DNA from: Nitrincola alkalilacustris | GTDB lineage: Bacteria; Pseudomonadota; Gammaproteobacteria; Pseudomonadales; Balneatricaceae | Assembly: GCF_008973755.1 (NCBI RefSeq) | Contig: NZ_WBOM01000012.1 | Location: forward strand, 1-64,000 | Length of the DNA stretch: 64,000 nt | Reading direction: 5' to 3' | Shown: positions 53,906 through 63,272 of the stretch, piece after piece | Layout: every line of letters starts with the position of its first letter | Position numbering within the stretch: position 1 is the first letter of the stretch | Program-made: the position numbers and the translations under genes | Notes under the pieces: model-generated | Told to the model about the DNA's origin: nothing | The model's database searches: none | Seen by the model: the letters and a program-made list of their open reading frames with translations, nothing else

Positions 53906-54871
53906 ATGAACGCGCACATTCAGGACATCGCAAACAGCTCGGATCAGCACTCACAAGAGAGTCTTGATCAAAGCTCTGACAGCAACAGCCCAGACAAGAA
54001 GCAGAAGACCCGTCTCAATAAGCTGCAAAAGCGGCTGCGTCGTGAGATGGGGCAGGCGATCGAAGCCTTCAATATGATTGAAGATGGCGATCGTGTGATG
54101 GTGTGCCTGTCTGGGGGGAAAGACTCCTACGCGATGCTGGATATTCTGATGAATCTGCAGAAGAGCGCGCCGATCCATTTTGAGCTGATAGCCGTAAATC
54201 TGGATCAGAAACAGCCCGGTTTTCCGGAGCATGTGTTGCCAGCTTATCTGGAAACGTTGGGTGTACCTTTCCATATTGTGGAGCGTGATACCTACTCCGT
54301 GGTCAAGGAGCTTGTGCCGGAAGGTAAGACCACCTGTGCACTCTGTTCGCGTCTGCGCCGGGGTACTCTGTATGGCTTTGCCGAGGAGATAGGGGCCAAC
54401 AAGATTGCGCTGGGGCATCATCGTGACGATATTCTGGAGACCTTTTTCCTGAATATGTTCTATGGTGGCAAGCTGAAGTCGATGCCGCCGAAGCTGGTAT
54501 CGGATGATGGCCGTAACATGGTGATCAGGCCGCTGGCCTATTCACGTGAGAAGGATATCGCCGCCTATGCCGAGTTGCGCGAATTTCCGATCATTCCCTG
54601 CAACCTGTGTGGCTCGCAGGATAATCTGCAGCGTCAGGTGATCAAGGAGATGCTGCAGTCCTGGGATAAGCAACATCCCGGGCGTATCGAAACCATGTTT
54701 CGTTCGCTGTGCAATGTTGTACCTTCGCATCTGGCGGATCCCGAGCTGTTCGACTTCAAAGGGCTGCAGCGCGGTTATGCGCACGGTATTGTACCGGGTG
54801 CTGAGTCTGCGCAGGTTGCTGAAGTCGCAGGTGTTCAGATGCAGGACCGTATTGATATTCTGTCGCTCTGA
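53906..54871 (+). CDS. ttcA: tRNA 2-thiocytidine(32) synthetase TtcA
   Basis: A 321-residue PP-loop enzyme that adds sulfur to cytidine 32 of tRNA. The ATP-pyrophosphatase motif SGGKDS (69-74) and the two Fe-S cysteine pairs CALC (144, 147) and CNLC (232, 235) are intact. Residues 1-40 form a Ser/Gln/Asp-rich variable extension. The ATG at 53906 is chosen; TATAAT at 53867-53872 could be the -10 of its promoter. A soxYZ pair follows on the same strand. Confidence 0.95.
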   Translation: MNAHIQDIANSSDQHSQESLDQSSDSNSPDKKQKTRLNKLQKRLRREMGQAIEAFNMIEDGDRVMVCLSGGKDSYAMLDILMNLQKSAPIHFELIAVNLDQKQPGFPEHVLPAYLETLGVPFHIVERDTYSVVKELVPEGKTTCALCSRLRRGTLYGFAEEIGANKIALGHHRDDILETFFLNMFYGGKLKSMPPKLVSDDGRNMVIRPLAYSREKDIAAYAELREFPIIPCNLCGSQDNLQRQVIKEMLQSWDKQHPGRIETMFRSLCNVVPSHLADPELFDFKGLQRGYAHGIVPGAESAQVAEVAGVQMQDRIDILSL

Positions 54872-54979
54872 TAAACTGTTTCAGACGGCACTCGGAGCTA
54901 CGGGTGTGGTCCAAATGGCAGTGTACATTCAGTATTGTCAGCTGCCGATGAGTGTAAAGATGAGTTGTGAGGAGTAATG

Positions 54980-55438
54980 ATGAGCTTAACCCGTCGTAGT
55001 CTGATCCAATCTCTGGCCGTCACGGCCGGGCTGTTCAGCCTGGCTATGGTGATGCCGCGCACGGTGCTGGCCTGGGCCGAGAGTGCTTTTCGTGCGACGG
55101 CCGAGCCAGATGCGATGCAGGCGCTGTTCGGTGATCTGCCGATCGAAGAGTCGGATCAGGTAACGATCAGAATGGCGGATATTGCAGAGAATGGCGCCGT
55201 GGTACCTGTAACGCTGATCTCCACCTTGTCGGGTACTGAATCCATCTCGTTGTTTGTCGAGAACAATCCCTTACCGCTGGTGGCTCAGTTCATGATCATG
55301 GACGGGACAGAGGCGGATATCTCTACTCGGATACGCATGGAGGAGACTTCTAAGGTGACGGCAGTGGTCAAGGTTGGTGACAAGCTTTACAGCAACAGCC
55401 GTGTGGTTTCGGTCACCGTGGGTGGATGCGGTGTGTAA
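54980..55438 (+). CDS. soxY: Sulfur-carrier protein SoxY
   Basis: A 152-residue periplasmic thiosulfate carrier subunit. A twin-arginine signal (LTRRSLIQS) opens the protein and the C-terminus ends GGCGV, giving the swinging-arm Cys third from the end; most SoxY end GGCGG, so the last residue differs. The ATG at 54980 has GAGGAG at 5-nt spacing (54977 is an alternative). It pairs with SoxZ encoded 30 bp downstream. No other sox gene (A, X, B, C, D) lies in the window. Confidence 0.9.
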   Translation: MSLTRRSLIQSLAVTAGLFSLAMVMPRTVLAWAESAFRATAEPDAMQALFGDLPIEESDQVTIRMADIAENGAVVPVTLISTLSGTESISLFVENNPLPLVAQFMIMDGTEADISTRIRMEETSKVTAVVKVGDKLYSNSRVVSVTVGGCGV

Positions 55439-55468
55439 CTGGCAGCTGGCTGGCGAGGAGAGGTTGCG

Positions 55469-55777
55469 ATGAGTATTTTTCGGGTACGAGCACAAAGCCG
55501 GGGCGGCAAAACGAATGTCCGCCTGCTGGCAGATCATCAGATGGAGTCAGGCCTGCGGGTGGATGAGCAGGGTAATTCGATACCGGCCAATTATCTGCAG
55601 GAGATCACGGTCACTCACCAAGGCAAGAAGGTGTTTCATGTCAATATGGGGCCGGCACTGACGCACAATCCCTATCTGGCGTTCAGTTTCAATGGTGGCG
55701 CAAGGGGTGACGAGCTGGAAATCAGTTGGAAGTCCAACACCGGTAATGCCGCTACCGAGAGTGCCAAAATCGAGTAA
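55469..55777 (+). CDS. soxZ: Sulfur-carrier complex protein SoxZ
   Basis: A 102-residue SoxZ with an immunoglobulin-like strand pattern: FRVRAQSRGGKTNVRLLADHQMESGLR, then IPANYLQEITVTHQGKKV and NPYLAFSFNGGARGDELEISW. It has no signal peptide, as expected, since SoxZ is exported with SoxY by the Tat route. It forms the SoxYZ carrier for thiosulfate-derived sulfane groups. Confidence 0.95.
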   Translation: MSIFRVRAQSRGGKTNVRLLADHQMESGLRVDEQGNSIPANYLQEITVTHQGKKVFHVNMGPALTHNPYLAFSFNGGARGDELEISWKSNTGNAATESAKIE

Positions 55778-55805
55778 ATCAGCGTTTTTAACGTCAGGAT
55801 GCATC

Positions 55806-56597
55806 ATGAAACCGCACTATACTGTCTTGCCCGTGTTGCTGTTGTCTGTATTGCTGCTGGGTTGTCAGGATGCCAATGTACAGCCATCTGCACCCGCCGC
55901 CGCACCTTCTGCTGGCGCATCCGATATACCCGAGCTGCATGAACTGAATCAGGATAATATGCCTGAGCCGATATCCCGTCTTGAAACCGCCGATGGCTCA
56001 TCCGGGATGTCTGGTTTCGGTGATCAGTCGATGCAGCCATCATCTGCACCACCATCTATCAGCTCACAGCTGGATCAACTGACCGGTCGTCTGACGCTGT
56101 TACAGGAGCAGGTGATACAGATACGCTCAGGTACTCAGCAGTTGATGGAGCAAAATCAGATACTCCTGTCGCGTCTGCAGATGCTCACGGAAAGTCGTGC
56201 GTTGGCGCAATCGTCGGGTGGAGCAGGGATGGATGAGGATATGGCGGAGCAACTGGTGCAGGATATCGACGCTGCGATCAGCCAGTTGATGCAGGTGGCA
56301 AATATGCAGTCGCCCGAGGCTATGGTGTCTGGACCTTATCGCATTGTGAGCGCCTATACCCGCAGCGGTGACTGGATTGTATTGCGCTATCATACCGAAA
56401 GCGGCGAGAGCTGGCTGGCCGAACGGGGTGGATGGATACCACTGAAGGAAAGCAGCAGCCCGCGAAGCTCTTCATTTGAGATATCGGTGCAGCGTGCTGA
56501 TCAGGATCAAAAAGGCTATGTGGCAACCCGAATAGACCGTCGCAGCGGCAGAAGCTGGTGGCTGAACGGCGATACCTGGCAGGCATTCGATCTCTGA
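55806..56597 (+). CDS. Hypothetical lipoprotein with coiled coil
   Basis: A 263-residue exported lipoprotein (lipobox LLLGC, Cys20). A low-complexity Pro/Ala/Ser region follows, then a coiled coil at about 82-130 (LDQLTGRLTLLQEQVIQI) and a C-terminal strand-rich region rich in Arg and Trp (about 178-263). Not assigned to a known family. It lies 28 bp after soxZ and overlaps epmC by one base (TGATG), so it is probably co-transcribed with both. Confidence 0.75.
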   Translation: MKPHYTVLPVLLLSVLLLGCQDANVQPSAPAAAPSAGASDIPELHELNQDNMPEPISRLETADGSSGMSGFGDQSMQPSSAPPSISSQLDQLTGRLTLLQEQVIQIRSGTQQLMEQNQILLSRLQMLTESRALAQSSGGAGMDEDMAEQLVQDIDAAISQLMQVANMQSPEAMVSGPYRIVSAYTRSGDWIVLRYHTESGESWLAERGGWIPLKESSSPRSSSFEISVQRADQDQKGYVATRIDRRSGRSWWLNGDTWQAFDL

Positions 56598-57121
56598 TGC
56601 AACACGATTACCATGAGCTGATCGAACTGTTCAATCAGCAGTTTCTGATACCTTTCAATACAGTGCTGGTGGCTGGTGATGACGAGCCGATCTATCTGCC
56701 TGCCGATGACTCGTCGCCGCACAACCGAGTGATCTTTGCGCATGGATTCTATTCCAGTGCACTGCATGAGATCGCTCATTGGTGTGTCGCGGGGGCAGAG
56801 CGGCGCAAGCAGGTGGATTTTGGCTACTGGTATAAGCCGGATGGCCGGACTGAGCTGGAGCAGGAGGAGTTTGAACGTGTGGAGGTTCGGCCTCAGGCGT
56901 TCGAATGGCTGCTGGCAGAGGCAGCCGGACATCGGTTCCACTTCAGCGCGGATAATCTCAGCAGCGGACTCGGTGCCAGCGATACTTTCAAGCAGAAGGT
57001 GCGGGACACGGTGCTGGAACTGCTGGAAAAGGGTTTTCCGCCACGTGTTGGTCAACTGGTTGAGGCACTTCAACGCCATTATCAAACACCTCCTTTGACG
57101 CCCGAAAGGTTCAGTATCTGA
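56597..57121 (+). CDS. epmC: Elongation factor P hydroxylase EpmC (YfcM)
   Basis: A 174-residue protein with the HEIAH metal motif (His57-Glu58, His61) followed by WCVAGAERRK, the hallmark of EpmC/YfcM. EpmC hydroxylates the beta-lysyl-lysine of elongation factor P after EpmA and EpmB action. Start codon overlaps the stop of the lipoprotein gene (TGATG) and its own stop overlaps zapE, giving strict coupling. No epmA, epmB or efp is visible here. Confidence 0.93.
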   Translation: MQHDYHELIELFNQQFLIPFNTVLVAGDDEPIYLPADDSSPHNRVIFAHGFYSSALHEIAHWCVAGAERRKQVDFGYWYKPDGRTELEQEEFERVEVRPQAFEWLLAEAAGHRFHFSADNLSSGLGASDTFKQKVRDTVLELLEKGFPPRVGQLVEALQRHYQTPPLTPERFSI

Positions 57122-58263
57122 TGTCGGGTCTATCCCCGCGTGCCGCTTATGAACTGGTACTGCAGCAGGGACGGTTTTTCTCAGATGCGGCGCAGGATCA
57201 CGCTGTTGATCAGCTTGAAGCGTTATATCAGCAGATACGAAGCGGGCGTGCTCAGGCCGGAGGCGTTTATCTCTGGGGCCCGGTCGGCCGTGGTAAAACC
57301 TGGCTGATGGATCACTTTCATGCCAGCTTGAGTGTTCCGGCACGGCGACAACACTTTCATCACTTCATGCGTTGGGTACATCAGCGCCTGTTTCAACTCA
57401 GCGGCACAGCCGACCCCATCCGTAAACTGGCAGCCGATCTGGCAGGTGAAACGCAAGTACTGTGTCTGGACGAGTTTTTTGTCAGCGATATCGGCGATGC
57501 GATGCTGCTGGGGCGTCTGGTACAACATCTGTTTGAACACAGGATACTGCTGGTGATGACCTCGAATCAGCCACCTGAAGGGCTGTATGCTGATGGCTTT
57601 CATCATGACAGATTTCTGCCGGCCGTGAGAGCGATTAAGCAGCATATGCAGGTGGTTAATCTGGATGGCGGACAGGATCACCGCTTGCATCCCGGTGTGG
57701 CACATCAGCGTTATTGGGTCAGGACGGCAGGTGACGGGCAGCCATTGGGTGTTGTGTTTGAGCAACTGTGCCGGGGGCAGGCTTTTGTTAATGAGCAGGA
57801 GAGAGAGTCGATCTGTGAGCCTGTCGAACTGGGGCATCGGCAGATTCAGGTGGTAAAGCGCTGCGCAGATCTGGTCTGGTTCCGCTATGCCGACCTCTGT
57901 GAGCAACCTCTGGCGGCGATGGATTTTATCCATCTCTGTGATCAGTTCGGCACGATCCTGTTAAGCGAAGTACCATGCCTCAGTGCCGAACAGCACGCAT
58001 CCCGGATTGCGCGAGGCACCGAAGATGCTGCTGAGCAGGTCGAGACGGGTGATCGCGAGCTGCCCCGCCTGTCACGTCAGGATGATGGTGTGCGTCGTTT
58101 CATCGCATTGGTGGATGAGTGCTATGACCGACAGGTGCCGCTGTATCTGGAGGCCGCAGTACCACTGGATCAGCTTTATCCGCATGGCCATCTGGCCTTT
58201 CCCTTTCGTCGGACACTGAGCCGACTTACTGAGATGCAGCTGGCACGCTTTGGGCAAGTCTGA
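57121..58263 (+). CDS. zapE: Cell division ATPase ZapE (AFG1 family)
   Basis: A 380-residue AFG1/LACE1-type P-loop ATPase. Walker A GPVGRGKT (53-60), HFHHFM, Walker B VLCLDEFF (Asp117, Glu118) and the sensor segment MTSNQPP are intact. ZapE acts at the Z-ring under low oxygen or high temperature in E. coli. The start overlaps the epmC stop by one base. Confidence 0.93.
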   Translation: MSGLSPRAAYELVLQQGRFFSDAAQDHAVDQLEALYQQIRSGRAQAGGVYLWGPVGRGKTWLMDHFHASLSVPARRQHFHHFMRWVHQRLFQLSGTADPIRKLAADLAGETQVLCLDEFFVSDIGDAMLLGRLVQHLFEHRILLVMTSNQPPEGLYADGFHHDRFLPAVRAIKQHMQVVNLDGGQDHRLHPGVAHQRYWVRTAGDGQPLGVVFEQLCRGQAFVNEQERESICEPVELGHRQIQVVKRCADLVWFRYADLCEQPLAAMDFIHLCDQFGTILLSEVPCLSAEQHASRIARGTEDAAEQVETGDRELPRLSRQDDGVRRFIALVDECYDRQVPLYLEAAVPLDQLYPHGHLAFPFRRTLSRLTEMQLARFGQV

Positions 58264-58332
58264 TTCAGGTGTGAGTCCAGGAATGTGCTGCTGTGTGTTA
58301 AAGCACAAGCTCAGCAAGTTTCAGCCAGGCCC

Positions 58333-59070
58333 TTATTCCAGCCGGAAAGCAACGTTGGTCACTACTCTGACTCGCTTGATCTCAGGGGTATAGTTATCCA
58401 GATCTTCGATGCTGAACAGCCCTTGTGTGGCTTGCAGAATGGCACCGACCTGGCTGTCTGAATCCTCGGCAAACTGCTCTGCAGCCCGGCGCGCGTCCCG
58501 TGTAGCTTCGGCGACCATCTCCGGTTTGATCGATTCGAGTTCAGTGAACAGGAAACGTGGCATGTGCTCGTAGCTTTGAGTCAGGCTGATACCCCCGCGA
58601 ACCAGTTCATCGGTCGAATTCATGGCCTGTTTGACCTGTACGGCATTATCGCTGCGTATCAGTATCACGACATCGGCGCCGTAGCGGAAGGCCGGACGAT
58701 GTTCACCGTAGGCATGCTGCTCACGATCATTGATCTGGGTGGGCACGGGTTGTATCTGCTCAGGTGTGAAACCCTGCAGCAGCAAAAAGGCATTTACCAG
58801 CTCACGCTGCTGATCTATCTGCTCCTGCAAACTGCTCAGATCCTGCGCTTGTACTTGAAACACCAGGGGCCAGAGTACTTGATTGGCGGCAACTTCGCGC
58901 TCAGCCAGTCCGCGTACTGTGACTTTACGATCTGCACTGGTGATCACACCCGCCGAGCCGGTCAGGCCATCTCGGATATGTGTACCGAGCAGGGAGGGGC
59001 CAAGAATAATGGCACTGAATATAAAGAGTATACCCAGCAGAGAAACCAGCAGCAGTTGACGCTCTTTCAT
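58333..59070 (-). CDS. SIMPL-domain (DUF541) membrane-anchored protein
   Basis: A 245-residue protein with an N-terminal hydrophobic anchor (about 5-27), then a DUF541/SIMPL domain starting KVTVRGLAEREVAANQVLWPL and ending RVRVVTNVAF. The ATG at 59070 has AAGGA 8 nt upstream. Homologues such as YggE are periplasmic or inner-membrane-bound and linked to oxidative-stress tolerance. Single gene. Confidence 0.88.
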   Translation of the reverse strand: MKERQLLLVSLLGILFIFSAIILGPSLLGTHIRDGLTGSAGVITSADRKVTVRGLAEREVAANQVLWPLVFQVQAQDLSSLQEQIDQQRELVNAFLLLQGFTPEQIQPVPTQINDREQHAYGEHRPAFRYGADVVILIRSDNAVQVKQAMNSTDELVRGGISLTQSYEHMPRFLFTELESIKPEMVAEATRDARRAAEQFAEDSDSQVGAILQATQGLFSIEDLDNYTPEIKRVRVVTNVAFRLE

Positions 59071-59193
59071 CGGTCGAATCCTTTTGTCAGATGTGGGCAA
59101 TATGCCCATGAACTCATCAAGTCTAGTTTAACTCAGCTTAATAGAAGCTGATCAAACAGAAGTGATTCACTACGTACTGATATCTGATGCCTG

Positions 59194-59940
59194 TCACATC
59201 TCGACACTTTTCAGTCGCGCCAGATAGGGTGTCATGGCAAAGCCGAACTTCTGGCTGAGTTGCTGCGCATTGACCTTGAGTTGCTTATTACTGAATTGAC
59301 TGGGTGTTTTGCCAGCAAAGATGATCCAATTGCCATCCTGCGTGGTGCAGGTGCGGATATCTGCAAAAAGCTGGCGCAGGGTATTGAGTGAACCACTCTC
59401 GCGATGTTCACGCCAGCAGTTAAGCACCAGCCAGCCCTCGGGCTTGAGCAGGTCATGGCAGCGGCGCAGATACTCAGGTTGCAGCTGCTGCTCATCCAGG
59501 CCATCCACCGTATAGATATCACTGAACAGCACGTCCGCCTTCTTGCCTGTTGGTGCCTGCAGATAATCCACTGCGTTCAGATTCTGTACCTCAAGGCGCT
59601 TGCTGCGCGGTAACTGAAAATAACGGTAGGCCACCTCGATTACGGCAGGTCGTAACTCGATGACCTGCTGTTTCAGTTCAGGGTAGTGGAAGTGCAGGCA
59701 GGAGTTGAGGCTGCCACCACCCAGGCCCAGGCAGATGCTCTGCTTCGGGTTGCAGAACAGCAGTGCCAGCAGCATGGTGCGCACATAGTCATGCTGAGGC
59801 AGATAGGGATCATGCTTGAACCAGCAGCTCTGTTCATCATGATCCCCGAATGCCAGGTAGCGCTTGTTGCCGTCATCCAGAACGCGGACAGCACCAAACT
59901 CATCATATGAGCGATAGATCTCTTTGCCTTGCAGTGACAT
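59194..59940 (-). CDS. Spermidine-synthase-like methyltransferase-fold protein
   Basis: A 248-residue SpeE-like protein. The nucleotide-binding core shows CLGLGGGSLNSCLHFHYP (about 70-87), VIELRPAVIEVA and an Asp in VLFSDIY where spermidine synthases have the catalytic Asp region. It lacks the full N-terminal domain motifs and the typical HPD of genuine spermidine synthases, so it may be a relative with another substrate. Divergent from the decarboxylase gene. Confidence 0.8.
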   Translation of the reverse strand: MSLQGKEIYRSYDEFGAVRVLDDGNKRYLAFGDHDEQSCWFKHDPYLPQHDYVRTMLLALLFCNPKQSICLGLGGGSLNSCLHFHYPELKQQVIELRPAVIEVAYRYFQLPRSKRLEVQNLNAVDYLQAPTGKKADVLFSDIYTVDGLDEQQLQPEYLRRCHDLLKPEGWLVLNCWREHRESGSLNTLRQLFADIRTCTTQDGNWIIFAGKTPSQFSNKQLKVNAQQLSQKFGFAMTPYLARLKSVEM

Positions 59941-60085
59941 GTGGGCTCCAGTGGGGCAGGCTGCGTAAAAACCGCGCGATCATACCAGAGATACCTCTTT
60001 TGAGCCCGTCTGATTAAGTTGCATTTGATATGCATCAATACAGTCGGACGCCTTTATCAGGATACTGGTGCAAACGGAGGTAGTT

Positions 60086-61726
60086 ATGCAATTAGTCGAC
60101 CTGTTATTGAAAGAGCTTGAAACGGTTGGTGTTAACCAGTTGTTTGGTATTCCCGGTGATTTCGTGTTGCCCCTGTTCGAGCAGTTGGAGCAGAGACAAC
60201 AGATGCCGATTACCTATCTCAGCCATGAACCCTCGGCGGCCTTTGCGGCAGATGCCGCGGCACGGGTGCTTAACAAACCCGCTACTGTGATTCTGACCTA
60301 TGGTGCCGGTGCACTGAATGCCGTCAATGCGGTTGCCCAGGCCTATGTTGAACATGTGCCATTGATTGTGATTGCCGGTTACCCATCGGCTGCCGAGAAG
60401 GCCAGAAATCTGATGATCCACCATCAGGCCCGGCACTATGATTCACAACAGGCAATCTATCGTGAAATTACCGCCTGTCAGGTGCGCCTTGACGATCCGA
60501 TCACTGCCGCCCAGCAGTTGCGTGACGCCCTCGACTGCTGTGTTGAGCAGTCGTTGCCGGTGCTGATCGAGCTACCCAGAGATGCTGTTTCATTTGATCT
60601 GCAGCCCCTGCCGCCGAGCCAGCCAGCCTCGCTGGATCTCGATCTGTTAAACCACTGCACCCTCGCCATGACTGAACGGTTGAAGCAGGCAAAGCGTCCT
60701 GTGGTGCTGGTGGATGTCGATGTGCGGCGCTTTGATGCCGTTACTGCACTGGAAGCGATGTCGGAGGCTATGCGTATTCCGCTGATCAGCACGTTTCTCG
60801 GTCGTGGTACGCTGAGCAGTACCCATCCGCAGTACGCTGGATTGTTTCTGGATCGATCAGACAGCTGCGCGACTGAACTGCTGGCAGAATCGGATCTGAT
60901 CATTCTGGCGGGCGTGATCCAGACAGACAGTAACTTTGCGGCTAATCTGGCACTGTTTCCTGAAGATAGAGTGATCGATCTGCAGCAGGGCAGGTGTCAG
61001 GTTGGTGCTGAGCAGTTTATCGGTTTGCCACTCTCATCCATCTTCATGGCGCTGGCAAAGGATTCAGGGCTGGAGCCTTTTGAACAACAGATGCTGATAC
61101 ATCGCCACCACGCCGATCATAAGTCTGTCGATGCCAGCGACAATGAGCTGACCCCAGCCGGGGTCGTGAAGCATATCCATCAATTGCTGTCGCAGCAGGA
61201 TGAAAAGGTACCCTTTATCTCGGATGTGGGTGACTGTCTGTTCGCATCACTTGAAGCAGATCCAACGCTGCTGTTGGCACCGGCCTTCTATGCCTCGATG
61301 GGGTATGCCGTGCCTGCTGCGCTGGGTGTGCAACTGGCCACAGGGTTGCGTCCGGTGGTGCTGGTGGGGGATGGTGCATTCAGAATGACAGGGCTGGAGC
61401 TGGGGCACTGCACACGTTACGGCCTGAGCCCGATCGTTATTCTGTTCAATAATGGCTGCTGGGAGATGATCCGCGCTTTTGCCCCCAGTCTGCAGTGCAG
61501 CGGCATGGGTGAATGGCAGTATGCCGAACTGGCGCGAGCCATGGGTGGCGAGGGCATAGTGGTGCGTGATGCAGATGCTTTTGCAGATGCCTTCGCGAAG
61601 GCTCGAAACACACCGGACAAGATGATGTTGATTGAGGTGCAATACGAAGTGGGCAAACGGACGGATCGCCTGTCACGCTTTGCTGAGGGGTTTCTGGGTG
61701 CGGGGAGAGTATGTTCAGCAGTCTGA
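60086..61726 (+). CDS. Thiamine-diphosphate-dependent 2-oxo acid decarboxylase (IpdC/KdcA-like)
   Basis: A 546-residue ThDP enzyme. Glu48 in LSHEPS activates the cofactor, GDG (428-430) to Asn456 forms the ThDP/Mg motif, and GIPGDFVLPLFEQLE at the N-terminus is typical of indolepyruvate and branched 2-oxo-acid decarboxylases rather than acetolactate synthase. ACGGAGG lies 5 nt before the ATG. It would form an aldehyde plus CO2 from a 2-keto acid. Its downstream neighbours are a glutamylpolyamine synthetase-like gene and a puuB-like gene, so an amine-linked keto acid (for example from arginine or lysine transamination) is a reasonable guess. Confidence 0.83.
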   Translation: MQLVDLLLKELETVGVNQLFGIPGDFVLPLFEQLEQRQQMPITYLSHEPSAAFAADAAARVLNKPATVILTYGAGALNAVNAVAQAYVEHVPLIVIAGYPSAAEKARNLMIHHQARHYDSQQAIYREITACQVRLDDPITAAQQLRDALDCCVEQSLPVLIELPRDAVSFDLQPLPPSQPASLDLDLLNHCTLAMTERLKQAKRPVVLVDVDVRRFDAVTALEAMSEAMRIPLISTFLGRGTLSSTHPQYAGLFLDRSDSCATELLAESDLIILAGVIQTDSNFAANLALFPEDRVIDLQQGRCQVGAEQFIGLPLSSIFMALAKDSGLEPFEQQMLIHRHHADHKSVDASDNELTPAGVVKHIHQLLSQQDEKVPFISDVGDCLFASLEADPTLLLAPAFYASMGYAVPAALGVQLATGLRPVVLVGDGAFRMTGLELGHCTRYGLSPIVILFNNGCWEMIRAFAPSLQCSGMGEWQYAELARAMGGEGIVVRDADAFADAFAKARNTPDKMMLIEVQYEVGKRTDRLSRFAEGFLGAGRVCSAV

Positions 61727-61882
61727 GATGAAAAAGCAGGTATTTGATCTGAACAAATGAGGGTCACCCAATTTACCTCCCGGTAGGTATGTCTTTCACC
61801 GGCGTATCGCATAGTATGATGGTATGAGCCGTTCACTCAATTGGGCACTTCAGTGGCCGGGAACGGAATTGGGAGTCATATC

Positions 61883-63247
61883 ATGGAGTTTGCGAAGATT
61901 GAAGAGGCCCAGGAATTTCTGGGCCTTCACCCTGAGGTGGAGCTGTTCGAGCTGTTCATTCTGGATGCTAATGGTGTGCCGCGTGGCAAGCTGCTGCATC
62001 GAGAGGAATTGTTGGCGGTGTACGAGTCTGGCAGGCCTTTGCCGAGTACGATTCTCGGCCTGTCGATCAAGGGTGAGGATGTTGAGGAGAGTGGGCTGGT
62101 CTGGGAGGTCGGCGATGTGGACTGTCGGGCCTATCCTCTACCAGATAGCCTGGTGCTGTTGCCCTGGCGCAAGATACCCACTGCCGCGGTGCAGGTGAGT
62201 ATGCATCCGGAGGAGGGGATGCCAGCGGCGGTGGCAGATCCACGCCATCTTTTGATTCAGGTGATTCAGCGCCTGCAATCGCTGGGTTATGATCCGATCA
62301 TGGCCTGTGAGCTGGAGTTTTACCTGCTGGATCAGGCGCGTGATACGTCGGGTAAGCCACAACTGGCACAGGAGCCTGGTGGGCTGAGACCTGATGCAAC
62401 TCAGGTGTATGGACTGCGTGAGCTGGAGCAGTTTGAGCCGTTTCTGGCGGATCTTTATGAAGCCTGCAGGGTACAGAAAATTCCGGCGCGCACGGCGATT
62501 TCGGAGTATGCACCGGGCCAGGTGGAGATTACGTTGCAGCATGGCGATGCGCTGAGTGCAATGGATCAGGCTGTGCGCTACAAACGTTTGGTCAAGGGGG
62601 TTGCCCATAAGCATGGCATGCAGGCCTGTTTTATGGCTAAACCCTTTGCGGAGCTGTCCGGCTCCGGCATGCATATGCATCTGAGCTTGAATGATGCCGC
62701 TGGCAATAATTTGTTTGCCAGTGAAGATCCTGCCGGTACATCTCTGCTGCGGCAGGCGATCGGCGGCATGCTCGCTTCGCTGACCGAATCGCTGCTGTTC
62801 TTCTGCCCCCATGCCAACTCCTACCGCCGTTTTCAGTCCGAGAGCTATGCACCGCTGGCACCGACCTGGGGCGTGGATAACCGTACCGTATCCATGCGGA
62901 TTCCCGGTGGTCCCGCCGAGAGTCGCCATGTAGAGCATCGTATCTGTGGGGCTGATGCTAACCCCTATCTGGCGGCAGCCGCGATACTGGCGGGTGCCTT
63001 GCGAGGTATTCAGGAGCAGATCGATCCGGGTGAACCGATCACCGGGAATGGTTATGCGCAGGTCAGCGAGCAACTGCCGGGGGACTGGCTCACGACACTG
63101 GATGCGTTGCAGGGTTCTGACTGGGCGCGCAGTGTGCTTGATCCGGGTTTTCTGAAGATCTATCTCACCGTAAAGCGGGCCGAGTATCGTCAGTTCATGT
63201 CAGAAGTGAGTGAGCAGGACTGGCGCTGGTATCTGAATCAGGCCTGA
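61883..63247 (+). CDS. Glutamine synthetase-like gamma-glutamylpolyamine synthetase (PuuA/SpuB type)
   Basis: A 454-residue paralogue of the gene at 8484. The N-terminus ELFELFILDANGVPRGKLL, metal and ATP segments ELEFYLL, SEYAPGQVEITL, HMHLSL, NSYRRF and DNRTVSMRIP, and GADANPYLAAAAILAGAL are conserved. GGGAG lies 7 nt before the ATG. It would form gamma-glutamyl-putrescine or a related amide. The puuB-like gene begins 25 bp downstream, so the two probably act in sequence. Confidence 0.88.
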   Translation: MEFAKIEEAQEFLGLHPEVELFELFILDANGVPRGKLLHREELLAVYESGRPLPSTILGLSIKGEDVEESGLVWEVGDVDCRAYPLPDSLVLLPWRKIPTAAVQVSMHPEEGMPAAVADPRHLLIQVIQRLQSLGYDPIMACELEFYLLDQARDTSGKPQLAQEPGGLRPDATQVYGLRELEQFEPFLADLYEACRVQKIPARTAISEYAPGQVEITLQHGDALSAMDQAVRYKRLVKGVAHKHGMQACFMAKPFAELSGSGMHMHLSLNDAAGNNLFASEDPAGTSLLRQAIGGMLASLTESLLFFCPHANSYRRFQSESYAPLAPTWGVDNRTVSMRIPGGPAESRHVEHRICGADANPYLAAAAILAGALRGIQEQIDPGEPITGNGYAQVSEQLPGDWLTTLDALQGSDWARSVLDPGFLKIYLTVKRAEYRQFMSEVSEQDWRWYLNQA

Positions 63248-63272
63248 TATCCACGTCAGTAAGGAATACAGT

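Noticed and set aside
54980-55777. Complete thiosulfate oxidation locus
   Set aside because: Only soxY and soxZ are present; no soxA, X, B, C or D on either side.
59941-60085. Thiamine riboswitch before the decarboxylase gene
   Set aside because: The 145-bp gap is short and lacks the CTGAGA and related conserved THI-box segments.
62138-63073. 311-codon open frame on the minus strand
   Set aside because: It is antisense to the glutamylpolyamine synthetase gene, which has clear catalytic motifs; the antisense product has no domain and is His/Arg/Gln-rich, typical of a mirror frame in GC-rich DNA.
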